From the IMG/VR virus record IMGVR_UViG_3300044470_000064, positions 1 through 52,491 of that record: DNA of 52,491 nucleotides; one strand, 5' to 3'. Position 1 is the first letter of the stretch. Each line of letters starts with the position of its first letter. The stretch is from a virus. Positions 22,739 to 31,828 of this stretch are shown here, one piece after another. Made by a program: the position numbers and the translations under genes. Below the pieces are notes generated by a model. That model saw only the letters and a list, made by a program, of their open reading frames with translations, ran no database searches and was not told the DNA's origin.

Positions 22739-23261
22739 ACTGCCCGCCTCGATGCAGGACACGGCATGGGGAGACTGGACGCCCGGTTGGGCTGGCGCGG
22801 CGGCCACGATCAGCGACCCTGGCCTGGACGCGGTGCTCTCGGGCCTCGGGTTCACCCTGAAGGGCCTCGCCTCGTCCACCATCGACCAGATCGGCTCCCA
22901 GATCGCTCAGGGGGTCGCCTCTGGCGCCTCGATGGATTCTATCGCCATGGGTCTCCGGGATTCGTTGGGCGGGGACGCCTCGCGGGCCTACACCATCGCT
23001 GACACCGAGTGCGCCCGTGCCGCTCAGGATGCGAGCATGCAGACCTACCAGGCCAACGGCATCGAGATGCTCGACTGGCTCGTGGCAGATGATCCCTGTG
23101 ACGACTGCCAGGCGAACGCCGACGGTGGTCCGTATGCGACGGCCGACTTCCCGGACTTGCCAGCTCATCCGAGATGCCGGTGTGCATCGTCCCCGAACAT
23201 CGAATCGCTGACTGGCGGGACCTCCGACGACACCACCAATGACACAGACCAGGGAGAGTAA
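22698..23261 (+). CDS. MuF-like minor head protein, C-terminal half
   Basis: A 187-residue protein with [20 protein letters not shown], then [40 protein letters not shown] and [11 protein letters not shown]. The T-E-x-x-R-A helix and the closing PAHPRCRC signature belong to MuF-type head proteins. The first helices of the domain are missing here and are found at the C-terminus of the portal gene, so the domain is split. AGGAGG precedes the ATG. Whether the two halves associate, or only one acts, is open. Confidence 0.82.
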   Translation: MPGPTTLTAPAQSALPASMQDTAWGDWTPGWAGAAATISDPGLDAVLSGLGFTLKGLASSTIDQIGSQIAQGVASGASMDSIAMGLRDSLGGDASRAYTIADTECARAAQDASMQTYQANGIEMLDWLVADDPCDDCQANADGGPYATADFPDLPAHPRCRCASSPNIESLTGGTSDDTTNDTDQGE

Positions 23262-23263
23262 CT

Positions 23264-24739
23264 ATGGTCCGACGCGTTCTCGCTGTCCTTACCGCGCTGG
23301 CGGTCGCAGCCCTTGGGTTGTTCGCGCTGGGCTCGTCCAACCGCGTCTCGGCCGCCCCCCTGCCTGGCCTCAGCGTATCTGGTAACCACCTGGTGAACGC
23401 CTCCGGGCAGACCGTCGTGCTGCACGGGGTCGACCGGTCGGGCACCGAGTACATGTGCGTCCAGGGCGGCGGCATCTTCGACGGCCCGTCCGATGCCACC
23501 TCGGTGGCCGCGATGGCCTCGTGGGGGATCAACGCCGTCCGCATCCCTCTCAATGAGGACTGCTGGCTGGGCATCAACGGAGCCAACCCGGGCGGCGCCA
23601 TCTATCAGTCGGCGATCGAAGCATACGTCACGCTCCTGCACTCGGCCGGGATATACGCGATCCTGGACCTCCAGTGGACCGCCCCCGGTTCGGTCGAGGC
23701 GACGTACCAAGAGAACATGGCCGACTACAGCAACTCGGTGCCCTTCTGGGCGTCTGTTGGCGCCGCTTTCAAGAACGACCCGGCGACCCTCTTTGACCTC
23801 TTCACCGAGCCGAACAACATCGGCATCGTGGGTTGTGTGGCGGGCGCTCCTGCCGGTTGTGCTACCGCCGTCGCCGAATCCGCCGCCGGCAACGGTGAGG
23901 GCGCCTTCTGGTGGTGCGCCTACGTAGGGACAGGCTGCATCGCCAACCAGAACTCGGCCAAGTTCGGGAACTGGCAGATCGCCTCCATGCAGGACATGCT
24001 TACCGCCGTCCGCGGTGCCGGAGCATCCAACGTCGTCATGGTCGGGGCCGACCAGTTCGCCAACGACCCGAGCGCATGGCTGGCGAATGTGCCGGTCGAT
24101 CCTGACCATCAGCTCGCCATGAGTTTCCACGTGTACAACTTCAACTACCCCTGTGTGAGCCTCGCCTGCTGGAACTCCGAGCTCCTGCCCATCGCCGCCT
24201 CGTACCCGATCATCTCGGGTGAGATCGGCGAGAGTGACGGCAGTGCGAGCTTCATCGACGGCTACATGGCTTGGGCGGATGCCAACGGGGTCTCGTACCT
24301 CGCGTGGACCTGGGACACCTGGGGTTGCGGAGATTCGGCCGTGCTGATCTCTTCCTACACCGGAACCGCCTGTGCCGGGTATGGCGCTGGATACCAGGCG
24401 CACCTGGCCACGCTGGCTGGCAGCACCCCAACACCGACGAGCACACCGACGGCGACGCCGACCAGTGGACCAACGTCCACACCTACCCCTAGTCTGCCGA
24501 CACCCACCCCCACGTCCACACCTACGGCAGTGCCGACCCCGACACCCACGGCGGTGCCGACGGCCACCCCCACGCCACGTCCGACGAGCACGCCGCGACC
24601 AACTGCTACCCCGCGGCCGAGCGCGACGCCTACACCTACTCCGACGCCGGAGCCGAGCTTCACCGAGACGATCACCGTCAACGGACACACCTGCACGATC
24701 ACCGTGACTAACGGCGTGGTTAGCGGGACTTGCACATGA
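23264..24739 (+). CDS. Secreted glycoside hydrolase family 5-like enzyme
   Basis: A 491-residue protein. Residues 1-31 form a signal peptide ([20 protein letters not shown], cleavage after VSA). Residues 32-385 follow the GH5 barrel: [30 protein letters not shown], an acid/base candidate in DLFTEPNN (E182), MSFHVYNF (H289) and a nucleophile candidate in IISGEIGE (E320). The usual Asn before the acid/base is Thr here. A Thr/Pro linker (387-464) joins a small beta-rich C-terminus ([18 protein letters not shown]). GH5 enzymes cut beta-1,4-glucans or mannans. Set two bases after the MuF gene and overlapping the next gene, it is clearly part of the phage head operon, not host flank. Confidence 0.85.
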   Translation: MVRRVLAVLTALAVAALGLFALGSSNRVSAAPLPGLSVSGNHLVNASGQTVVLHGVDRSGTEYMCVQGGGIFDGPSDATSVAAMASWGINAVRIPLNEDCWLGINGANPGGAIYQSAIEAYVTLLHSAGIYAILDLQWTAPGSVEATYQENMADYSNSVPFWASVGAAFKNDPATLFDLFTEPNNIGIVGCVAGAPAGCATAVAESAAGNGEGAFWWCAYVGTGCIANQNSAKFGNWQIASMQDMLTAVRGAGASNVVMVGADQFANDPSAWLANVPVDPDHQLAMSFHVYNFNYPCVSLACWNSELLPIAASYPIISGEIGESDGSASFIDGYMAWADANGVSYLAWTWDTWGCGDSAVLISSYTGTACAGYGAGYQAHLATLAGSTPTPTSTPTATPTSGPTSTPTPSLPTPTPTSTPTAVPTPTPTAVPTATPTPRPTSTPRPTATPRPSATPTPTPTPEPSFTETITVNGHTCTITVTNGVVSGTCT

Positions 24740-24927
24740 CGGACGCTGAAGTCATGGCCTCTCTGCGGGGCCATATCGAGAGGTACGGTGAGGATGGGGC
24801 GAGCCTGACCTATGAGGACGGCCAACCCGTGATCCATATCGAGGACCGCAAGAAGATCGTCCACTGGTTCGCCGGGACGGGCTCAACGCACTGCGGATTC
24901 CCAACCCCAGACGGTAGCTGTACATGA
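24736..24927 (+). CDS. Small hypothetical protein
   Basis: A 63-residue protein ([20 protein letters not shown], then a short strand-rich end). Its ATG overlaps the GH5 gene stop (ATGA) and its stop overlaps the next ATG. It is coupled to the head operon; the function is unknown. Confidence 0.55.
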   Translation: MTDAEVMASLRGHIERYGEDGASLTYEDGQPVIHIEDRKKIVHWFAGTGSTHCGFPTPDGSCT

Positions 24928-25178
24928 CGATCGCTGCCCGCCGTCTCGTTACCGTTGCCATCCCCGACATGGATGGCTGCGAGCGCACCCTGCGCTATGC
25001 CGCCGAGCGGATGTGCCAGGGGACGGACGTCATCGTCGTGGATCGGCACCCGCTGATCCCTGACGCGGTGATGCCGGAACTCTTCGCCAAGCTCACCGAG
25101 GTGGTCCGGGATGCCGCCGGGCAGGCCCGCCATCACATCGACAAGCACCTTTCAGCCACCTACTCACGAGGATACTGA
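24924..25178 (+). CDS. Small hypothetical protein
   Basis: An 84-residue alpha/beta protein (RLVTVAIPDMDGCERTLRYA, then a strand DVIVVD). No family is recognised. Coupled by ATGA overlap upstream. Confidence 0.55.
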   Translation: MTIAARRLVTVAIPDMDGCERTLRYAAERMCQGTDVIVVDRHPLIPDAVMPELFAKLTEVVRDAAGQARHHIDKHLSATYSRGY

Positions 25179-25179
25179 C

Positions 25180-25401
25180 ATGGGAGACGCTCTAGCTGTC
25201 GCTCGGGCGGCAGTCGATCAAGCTCACGCCGCCATGGTCGAGGCCAAGAAACTGTGTGTGAATTGCGGCGGGCCAGACGACGTACCCGCTGCGGGCGAGC
25301 GCTTTGGTGCCGTCCATGCCCCTCACGCCGCCGAGGTTGAGGCAGCCCATGCTGCACTCCAGCAGGCCACTGCGGCCCAATTCCTGGTGGAAGGGAGCTG
25401 A
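25180..25401 (+). CDS. Small Cys-pair helical protein
   Basis: A 73-residue protein: a helix (ALAVARAAVDQAHAAMVEAK), then LCVNCGG and a second Ala/His-rich helix. The single CxxC and flanking His residues might bind zinc. No family is recognised. Confidence 0.55.
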   Translation: MGDALAVARAAVDQAHAAMVEAKKLCVNCGGPDDVPAAGERFGAVHAPHAAEVEAAHAALQQATAAQFLVEGS

Positions 25402-25402
25402 C

Positions 25403-25873
25403 ATGGGAATGTCTCAGGCACTTCAGTTGAACATCCTCGACGCCATCTTCGGCGGTGGGGCCTCCCAGTCGGCATGGACCGGCGTCGCCACCGTGTACTG
25501 TGGTGTCTCGACCTCGACGTACTCCGTCACCCTGCTCGACGCCACCATCATCGCGGCCGAGCCATCCTCGACGGGAAGCTATGCTCGGATCGTCATCACC
25601 AACAACTCGACCAACTTCCCGGCCTCGACCACCAGCACCGCGACAGGCACCAAGAAGCTGCACGTCGCCTTCTCCTTCACCACCTCGACGGCGGCCTGGA
25701 GCACCGGCGCGACTGCGCTGGCGTCCTTCTTCTTCTCCAGTGTGACCACACTCGCCACCGGCCCAGTGATGTACATGGGCGCTCTCTCCCCGGCCACCGA
25801 CATCGTCAATGGAACGGGTGTCACCTTCACCTTCGCCATTGACGCGCTCCAGATGACCCTCGCTCCCGCGTAA
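25403..25873 (+). CDS. Decoration or fibre protein (short beta-rich)
   Basis: A 156-residue beta-rich protein. MSQALQLNILDAIFGGGASQ, then TVYCGVSTSTYS, AEPSSTGSYARIVITNNSTN follow a pattern seen in short phage proteins annotated as head fibre or tail fibre proteins (LxNxLLDxxFGG...YVGLST...EPxxxxYARVxVTN). It is probably exposed on the virion. The start chosen is the ATG at 25403, just after the previous stop. Confidence 0.6.
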   Translation: MGMSQALQLNILDAIFGGGASQSAWTGVATVYCGVSTSTYSVTLLDATIIAAEPSSTGSYARIVITNNSTNFPASTTSTATGTKKLHVAFSFTTSTAAWSTGATALASFFFSSVTTLATGPVMYMGALSPATDIVNGTGVTFTFAIDALQMTLAPA

Positions 25874-25885
25874 GGAGCCTGAGCG

Positions 25886-27676
25886 ATGGCGATTGCCCTC
25901 GCCCAACAGGTAGGTGGTGGCGCCACCGTTACTGGGCAGACTACCTGCACGCCTGTGATCTCGTCGTCGGCGGGCAACCTGCTTGTCCTTATCGTCACCT
26001 GGTCCAGTTCGGGCCTGGGTACCAACGACAGCATCGCCGTCAACACAAACGGCGGTACCTGGGTCGGCGGCACCAATGTCGCCAACACGTCCCCGAACGG
26101 TTGCTCGTTCTCTGCCTATCTGCCCAATAACGCGGGCGGATCGCTGTCGTGGACGGCAACCTTCACCCCCGGCTATGGCAACACTACTCTCGGATGGACG
26201 TGGAACATCCTGGAGTTCTCCGGGATCGCCACCTCCTCGCCGCTCGACCTGGCGATGGTGTACAAGACCAACACCGCCCAGACGGCGTGGACGACCACGG
26301 CCGCCTCGGGGACGACGGTCTCCACCGATCTGCTGGTGGCCATCTATGGTGGGCACATCAGCTCGACCCTGACCTTCACGGCCAACGCCTCGGGGTCGTT
26401 GCCGTCGTCGGGGTGGGCGAACACCACACAGGTCGTCGCCGCGCTGGGCGGCGCCGCCAACTGTCACAACATCGGCTCGTACGTCGTCCCTGGCGCCACT
26501 GAGACCTCGCCGGTCTGCGTCATCACATGCTCGGCTTCTGTCACCTATGAGGGATTCCTCTGGACCTTCAAGGTCGGCGGCACCACTGACACCCCGACCG
26601 GCACTGGTGCAGAGACCGCCGCATCGACAGCCAGCCTGACGAGCGGCCAGGCCCTCACCTCTACCGCAGGCTCTACAGGCGCAGCCACCGCGAACGTCAC
26701 GACATCCCAGGCCCTCACCTCGACTGCGGCCGAGACGGGCGCATCCACGGCGAATGTCACCGCAGCGCAGACGCTATCCTCGACAGCGGCGGGCACGAGC
26801 GCCTCGACTGCTAACCTGACGAGCGGGCAGGCGCACACATCCACGGCGGCGAGCACTGGGGCTTCGACAGCCAACCTCACCGTCTCCCAGGCCCTCACCT
26901 CGACTGCGGCCGATGTTGGGGCTTCCACCGCCAACCTCACTGTCGCGGTAACGGCGACGGGCTCCGCCGCCGAGACAGGGGCCTCATCCTCCACTCTGAC
27001 GGAGGTTGCGGCTCATACTGGCGTCGCAGCGGAGATAGCAGCAGCGAGCGGCGCGCCGAGCGTGGCCAGCGGGGTTAGCCCGACTGGTACGGCCTCGGGC
27101 ACCAGTGGCGCTACAGCCAACCTTACGGTCTCTCAGGCGCTGACGAGCACGGGCGCAGAGATGGGCGCCTCGACCGCGAACCTGACCGAGACGGCGCTCC
27201 ACACCTCGACTGCGGCTGAATCGAGCGCTGCGAGCGGCGTCCCCAGCATCAACGCTGCGCCTGTTACCCCAACGGGAACGGGTGCGGGCACCAGTTCCGC
27301 GACCGCGAACCTATCGGTCACCGTCCTGCTGGTAAGCCTTGCCGCTGGGGTGGGCGACTTGGCGGCGAGCCTCACGCAAGCGGCGACCCTCGCTGGCATC
27401 GCACTCGGGACTAGCGGGGCAAGCGGCCTACTCTCCACGTTGCAGCAACTCGCGGGAACGGGTGCGAGCGTCAGCGGTGCATCGGGTACCCCGGCGCTCC
27501 TCATGCTGGCCGCCGCAGTCTACACGGCCACCGTCCGCAGCGGACAGGGATTCACCAGGGCCAGGACCGGCGCAACGGTCGCAACGTCCAGGACTGGCCA
27601 GGGCAATACCAGGGCGAGGACGGGAACGGTGACAGATACAGTCCGCACCGGCGATCTCACCGTCCACGCTCGATAG
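25886..27676 (+). CDS. Repetitive Thr/Ala/Ser-rich surface or fibre protein
   Basis: A 596-residue protein. Residues 1-232 form a beta-sandwich-like domain (AGNLLVLIVTWSSSG, then SLSWTATFTPGYGNTTLGW). From about 236 to 500 follow roughly thirteen copies of a 20-residue unit around TSTAAETGASTANLTVSQAL, encoded by a 60-base period. The C-terminus is basic with RTGQGNTRARTG motifs. Such low-complexity repeats are typical of extended fibres or adhesins. It follows the decoration-like gene and precedes the prohead protease, so it is probably a head-associated fibre. No signal peptide. Confidence 0.65.
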   Translation: MAIALAQQVGGGATVTGQTTCTPVISSSAGNLLVLIVTWSSSGLGTNDSIAVNTNGGTWVGGTNVANTSPNGCSFSAYLPNNAGGSLSWTATFTPGYGNTTLGWTWNILEFSGIATSSPLDLAMVYKTNTAQTAWTTTAASGTTVSTDLLVAIYGGHISSTLTFTANASGSLPSSGWANTTQVVAALGGAANCHNIGSYVVPGATETSPVCVITCSASVTYEGFLWTFKVGGTTDTPTGTGAETAASTASLTSGQALTSTAGSTGAATANVTTSQALTSTAAETGASTANVTAAQTLSSTAAGTSASTANLTSGQAHTSTAASTGASTANLTVSQALTSTAADVGASTANLTVAVTATGSAAETGASSSTLTEVAAHTGVAAEIAAASGAPSVASGVSPTGTASGTSGATANLTVSQALTSTGAEMGASTANLTETALHTSTAAESSAASGVPSINAAPVTPTGTGAGTSSATANLSVTVLLVSLAAGVGDLAASLTQAATLAGIALGTSGASGLLSTLQQLAGTGASVSGASGTPALLMLAAAVYTATVRSGQGFTRARTGATVATSRTGQGNTRARTGTVTDTVRTGDLTVHAR

Positions 27677-27685
27677 GGAGACAGT

Positions 27686-28000
27686 ATGGCAGGCATCACG
27701 CCCTGGGCGACCGGGCAACTTCTCCCGACGTGGGTGATCTCGCTGGTGGACGACAACGGCAACCCCGTCAACCTGACGGGTGCTACGTCTGCCGCGCTGA
27801 GTTTCCTACAGGGGAACAGTGCCTCTGTCGGCGCCGGTGTGGCCGCGGTCGCATCCCCGCCCACGCTGGGACAGGTGACCTACGCGCCAGCAACGGCCGA
27901 TGTCGTCTCGCCGGGAACCTACAAGGTATTCGTGAACGTGACGTTCCCATCGGGGGTCCTCACGAGCGATCCGCTGCCATGGATTCTCGTCCAGTCATGA
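27686..28000 (+). CDS. BppU-like small beta protein
   Basis: A 104-residue beta protein: ITPWATGQLLPTWVISLVDD, NLTGATSAALSF, then PGTYKVFVNVTFPSG and DPLPWILV. The pattern resembles the N-terminal domain of phage receptor-binding and baseplate BppU/DUF2479 proteins, which here would be a stand-alone fold on the head surface. Confidence 0.55.
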   Translation: MAGITPWATGQLLPTWVISLVDDNGNPVNLTGATSAALSFLQGNSASVGAGVAAVASPPTLGQVTYAPATADVVSPGTYKVFVNVTFPSGVLTSDPLPWILVQS

Positions 28001-28173
28001 AACCCGAGTTCCGGTTTGAGATCGTCTGCCGTGACCACGGTGGGTGCGAGTTCACCCAGCACATCACCGCTACGGACGTCGAGAACGTCAACGGCAAGCT
28101 GATCCTGCGGATTGGCAAGCGGAAGGTCGCCATCTTCCCGCCCGACCTCTGGGTCAGCTACAGGCCACTCTAG
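27997..28173 (+). CDS. Tiny hypothetical protein
   Basis: A 58-residue protein (FRFEIVCRDHGGCEFTQHIT...), mostly beta strands with Cys/His. Coupled by ATGA overlap. No family is recognised. Confidence 0.55.
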   Translation: MKPEFRFEIVCRDHGGCEFTQHITATDVENVNGKLILRIGKRKVAIFPPDLWVSYRPL

Positions 28174-28181
28174 GAGACGCG

Positions 28182-28664
28182 ATGTTCTGTTCTCTCTGCG
28201 GCCAGGTGATGCCGGTCATTGCGGCCGTCGTTGAGCCTGCGCCTGTCCCCGACGAGGCTGTCGTCACGAAGCGGCTGTCGGTGCCCGACAATCCCAAGCG
28301 CTACGTCTGGGGCGTCGCGTATCCCTCTGAGCGCGCAGACGGCCATCACGAATGGATGAGTGCCGACGAACTGGAGCGGACCGCTTGGGACTTCTGCCGC
28401 AAGGGGCGCCGGATCGGCTTCTACCACGCGGACGGGACGATGGGTCACGGGACGGTCGTGGAGACGGGCATCTGGCGCGGCCCAGACTGGGAAACCACCG
28501 ACATCTACGGTAACTCCCAGGTCATCAAGACCAACGATTGGACCATGGGTATTGAACTGGACAACATCGGTTTTGAGCAAGTCATCGACGGGAACGCGGA
28601 CGGGCTCAGTATGGATGGTGTCGCCAAGAGACGCATTCGGCGCTTGCCGACTGGGGATAACTGA
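28182..28664 (+). CDS. XkdF-like prohead protease
   Basis: A 160-residue protein. After a CSLCGQ N-terminus, VWGVAYPSERADGHHEWMSA, DELERTAWDFC, IGFYHADGTMGHGTVVETGI and NDWTMGIELDN match the XkdF putative serine protease family, which is found between portal/head genes and the capsid gene. The family is thought to process the scaffold and capsid. Its position before the scaffold supports this. The catalytic residues cannot be assigned with confidence. An upstream extension of the frame overlaps the previous gene and is rejected. Confidence 0.72.
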   Translation: MFCSLCGQVMPVIAAVVEPAPVPDEAVVTKRLSVPDNPKRYVWGVAYPSERADGHHEWMSADELERTAWDFCRKGRRIGFYHADGTMGHGTVVETGIWRGPDWETTDIYGNSQVIKTNDWTMGIELDNIGFEQVIDGNADGLSMDGVAKRRIRRLPTGDN

Positions 28665-30190
28665 TGGATGACGAGTTCGGCCTGACCGACGAGGAAGAGG
28701 AGCCGATCTTCAAGGAGATGTTCGCCGCCGACATCCCCCGCATGGATCTCGTGAAGAGACCGGCGTCGGGGATGCTCTTCACCATCATGAAGTCCAACGA
28801 CCCGCAGGACCCACTCAGCATCGCGCTGATGAAGCGTCCCCCGCAGCACCCCTCGCTAGTAGCTAAGGCCGCCAAGGCCGCCAAACCAAAGGAGCCGCAA
28901 ATGGCGAACCTGAACGAGGCGCCGATTGCGGCGCCACCCGAGACCCCCGTTACAAAGGCTGACGGAGACGTGGCCGACCTCGACGCTGGCGAGATTCTCG
29001 TCGGCAACCCGGCCACCAGCGCCACCTCTACCCCCGCCAGTCCTGGCTGGGAGCAGATGGACGCCGACACCGCCCAGAAGTGGACCACCATCCTGACCCG
29101 GGCAGACATCGCCCTAGAGACCCTCTCTGATCGTGAAGCCCAAGAGGCCGTCTCGCCGGAAGGCAACGATACGGACTTTGACAACTCCTACGATCTCGCC
29201 AGTGCCCGGGAGGCGGTCCAGTGGGTCATCGGTATCCTCGCCGCCTATGCGGTGGGCGAGCAGACCGAGGCTGACGAGGTCTCCGATGGCGTGTTCAAGG
29301 CGCTCCAGTCGCTCGACCCTGTCAAGGTCGGTGCCGACGCCGATGTGATCCTGGGGCTGCGCGCCGTCAAGAAGGCGGGGCGTGTCCTGTCCGGCTCCAA
29401 CGAGCAGGCCATCCGGGACGCCATCGCGTCTCTTACCAACGTACTCGCCACTCTACCTGCGGCCCCCGTCGAGGACGCCGTTGTGAAGGCCCAGGAGGTG
29501 CCCACCTTGCCCCAGACGCCCAATGAGCCGCTGATCGCGGCATACGACCTCTCGCACGCTCCCATCGGCGTGACGGTGGCATCCAAGATGCTCTCGTTCG
29601 ACCAGGCCAAGGAACGCGTCACCAAGGCCAAGGGTGACCCGATGGTTGCCTGCTACAACGCCAACGGCGACCTGATCGGCGTGGTGGACCCCGACGACCT
29701 CGTGACCACGGCCGCCGGGAAGCCCGCCGAGACTGCGGACGCCGCCCCTGCGCCGGCGGACGGCGACGGCGCTCAGCCCCCGAACCCTGACGTGGCCGAC
29801 GCGGCTGCGGCCAATGCTGCGACTGCCGCTGCGGCACCTACGGCACCCGTGGCCCCCGTGGCCAAGGCACTTGACAATATGGCAGAGACGGTCCGTAAGG
29901 CCGTGGCCGATGCGATCGAAGCAGCGGAAGAGGGCCACCAGAAGGTGGTCAAGTCGCTGGAGGATCGTTTGGCCAAGGTGGAGACCAGCCCTGCCCCCGG
30001 TGGACCGCTCCTGAGTGACCGCCCGCACGGCGGACCCGAGAGTGGCGCACATCTTCGCGACCAGGGAGCCGGATCGAACCCGGCGCTGGAGTTGGTGGAG
30101 AAGCAACTCGCAGTTGCCACCGACCCCTCAGAGCGGACGCGACTTCAGAGGCTCGCGTTCCTCGAAACCCTCAAGCCGCGCTACCAGTAA
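28664..30190 (+). CDS. Scaffold / head assembly protein
   Basis: A 508-residue acidic, Ala-rich protein in front of the capsid gene. It has three helical blocks (about 120-270), an Ala/Pro-rich linker (about 340-400) and a coiled-coil C-terminal region (MAETVRKAVADAIEAAEEGH, then KSLEDRLAKVE) followed by a disordered tail. This resembles phage scaffold proteins. The ATG overlaps the protease stop. The likely role is guiding capsid assembly and being removed by the protease. Confidence 0.68.
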   Translation: MDDEFGLTDEEEEPIFKEMFAADIPRMDLVKRPASGMLFTIMKSNDPQDPLSIALMKRPPQHPSLVAKAAKAAKPKEPQMANLNEAPIAAPPETPVTKADGDVADLDAGEILVGNPATSATSTPASPGWEQMDADTAQKWTTILTRADIALETLSDREAQEAVSPEGNDTDFDNSYDLASAREAVQWVIGILAAYAVGEQTEADEVSDGVFKALQSLDPVKVGADADVILGLRAVKKAGRVLSGSNEQAIRDAIASLTNVLATLPAAPVEDAVVKAQEVPTLPQTPNEPLIAAYDLSHAPIGVTVASKMLSFDQAKERVTKAKGDPMVACYNANGDLIGVVDPDDLVTTAAGKPAETADAAPAPADGDGAQPPNPDVADAAAANAATAAAAPTAPVAPVAKALDNMAETVRKAVADAIEAAEEGHQKVVKSLEDRLAKVETSPAPGGPLLSDRPHGGPESGAHLRDQGAGSNPALELVEKQLAVATDPSERTRLQRLAFLETLKPRYQ

Positions 30191-30226
30191 GCCTCCCACC
30201 TCACACCTAAAGGAATCTACTTCCAC

Positions 30227-31732
30227 ATGGACCTCCAGAACATCAGCGAAGAGACCATCGGCTCGGTCAAGAAGGCCCTGAGCACCACTGGCTGGACTTC
30301 CGGCCTCGGTGTCGTCGGCTATGACCTCGGCCCCGTGGTCACCCTGCTCCCGAAGTTCACGCCCCTGCGTGACCAGCTCCCCCGCGTCAACTCGACCGAG
30401 GGCGCCAAGTTCACGGTGTGGCGCACTCTTCTCAACGTCCTCGATTCGCAGCCCTCGATCTTCCCCGGCTTCGACACGGCAGGTAACATGGTGGTTGTCG
30501 ATGAGATCGACAGCTTCTCCAACTATGTGCCGATCGAACTGAAGGGCATGATCACCCAGGACTCGATCGACATCGCCAAGGGCTACGCCGACGCCCACGC
30601 GCTCATGGTCGCCCAGGTTCTCACCAACCTGCTCAACCTTGAGGACCGCGCCCTCGGGGCCGGCGCCCAGAACTACGCTCTGCCTGCGATCGGGACCGTC
30701 GTGGTCTCCGCCGGCACCGCGGCTAACGGCATCTCCGGCAAGACCACGGGCGGCTCCATCGGCCCTGCTGCCGGTGTCCACGTGCGGTGCGCGCCCATCT
30801 CGGGATGGAACTACTACAACGGCGGCTCTGGCCCCGCTTCGGCAGATGCCACCGTGACCACTGGTAGCACCAGCTCCACCAACGCGGTCGGCGCCTTCGT
30901 GCCTGCCGTCAAGGGGGCTGTCGGCTACATCTGGTTCGTCGGGAATTCGTCCTCGAACCAGGTCTACTTCACCACGACCACGACCAACACGGTCCTGATC
31001 ACGAGCGTCCCGACCACGGCTTGCGCTCTTCCGACGTACGAGGTCCCGGACCTCTACCCGGTCGTGCCGACCATGACCACCGTGGATACCTCGTACTCGC
31101 CCCTCGTCTTCAACTCGATGCTTGCCACCATCCTCGGTGACTACGGACCTTCCGGTGTTGTCACTCCTGGACAGGGTACCAGCTCGGGTGCGACTTGGGT
31201 CTCGGCAGACGGTGCCACGCTGAGCGTGAACGGGTCGAGTGTTGCGCTGTTCGATCAGCTCAACCTCTCGATCTACAACTCGATCAAGCAGTCGCCGACC
31301 GCCTACATGATGAACGCCCAGCAGGCGTCGGACCTCGGTGGTGGATTGCTGGCCAGCCCGGCCGCGACCCTCTACCTCCAGCCGAACGGTGATGGACGCT
31401 CCAACATCTTCGCGTCTGGTTTCATCGGAACCTACCTCAACAAGGCGCTGAGCGGTGCTCCGATCCGGATCGAAGTTCACCCGAGCGTTCCCCCGGGAAC
31501 CGTCATCGCCAGGTCCGATGTCCTGACGAACGTCCCCGGCTCGGACGTCGGCAACGTCTTCGAAGTCCGCACCCACCGGGACTACGCTGAGTTCCCCTAC
31601 GCTGCGACGGACAGCCCGGCCTCTGGCCCGAGCGGACCGCGTGAGATCTGGGGCATTCGGTCCCTGGAGACCCTGGTCAACCGCGCTCCCGTGAGCTGCG
31701 GCGTGATTAGCAACATCGCGGCTTCGGAATAA
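30227..31732 (+). CDS. Major capsid protein (HK97-type)
   Basis: A 501-residue protein. The N-terminal region, then QDSIDIAKGYADAHALMVAQ, AYMMNAQQASDLGGGLLASP, LNKALSGAPIRIEVHPSVPP and FEVRTHRDYAEFPYAA read as an HK97-fold capsid with an inserted beta-rich region (about 150-290). It forms the icosahedral shell. Good AAAGGA-like site before the ATG; the coding bias is strong, as expected for the most abundant protein. The insertion may be a surface domain. Confidence 0.85.
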   Translation: MDLQNISEETIGSVKKALSTTGWTSGLGVVGYDLGPVVTLLPKFTPLRDQLPRVNSTEGAKFTVWRTLLNVLDSQPSIFPGFDTAGNMVVVDEIDSFSNYVPIELKGMITQDSIDIAKGYADAHALMVAQVLTNLLNLEDRALGAGAQNYALPAIGTVVVSAGTAANGISGKTTGGSIGPAAGVHVRCAPISGWNYYNGGSGPASADATVTTGSTSSTNAVGAFVPAVKGAVGYIWFVGNSSSNQVYFTTTTTNTVLITSVPTTACALPTYEVPDLYPVVPTMTTVDTSYSPLVFNSMLATILGDYGPSGVVTPGQGTSSGATWVSADGATLSVNGSSVALFDQLNLSIYNSIKQSPTAYMMNAQQASDLGGGLLASPAATLYLQPNGDGRSNIFASGFIGTYLNKALSGAPIRIEVHPSVPPGTVIARSDVLTNVPGSDVGNVFEVRTHRDYAEFPYAATDSPASGPSGPREIWGIRSLETLVNRAPVSCGVISNIAASE

Positions 31733-31783
31733 CCTGAACTGATCGGGTGAGGGCCTCTGGCCTTTAGCCCGGACAACGCCGTG

Positions 31784-31807
31784 GCCCCGAGGCGTCAATA
31801 TCGGGGC
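31784..31807 (+). terminator. Hairpin after the capsid gene
   Basis: GCCCCGA-(10)-TCGGGGC with ACTCTTTCT following: a 7-bp perfect stem and a weak T-rich tail. It could attenuate transcription between the capsid gene and the glycan cassette. Confidence 0.45.
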
Positions 31808-31828
31808 ACTCTTTCTGGGAGGGAAGCG

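Noticed and set aside
23165-24688. A 507-codon minus-strand frame with Arg- and Gly/Val-rich sequence
   Set aside because: It mirrors the GH5 gene and its Thr/Pro linker; the repeats are only the reverse of ACN/CCN codons.
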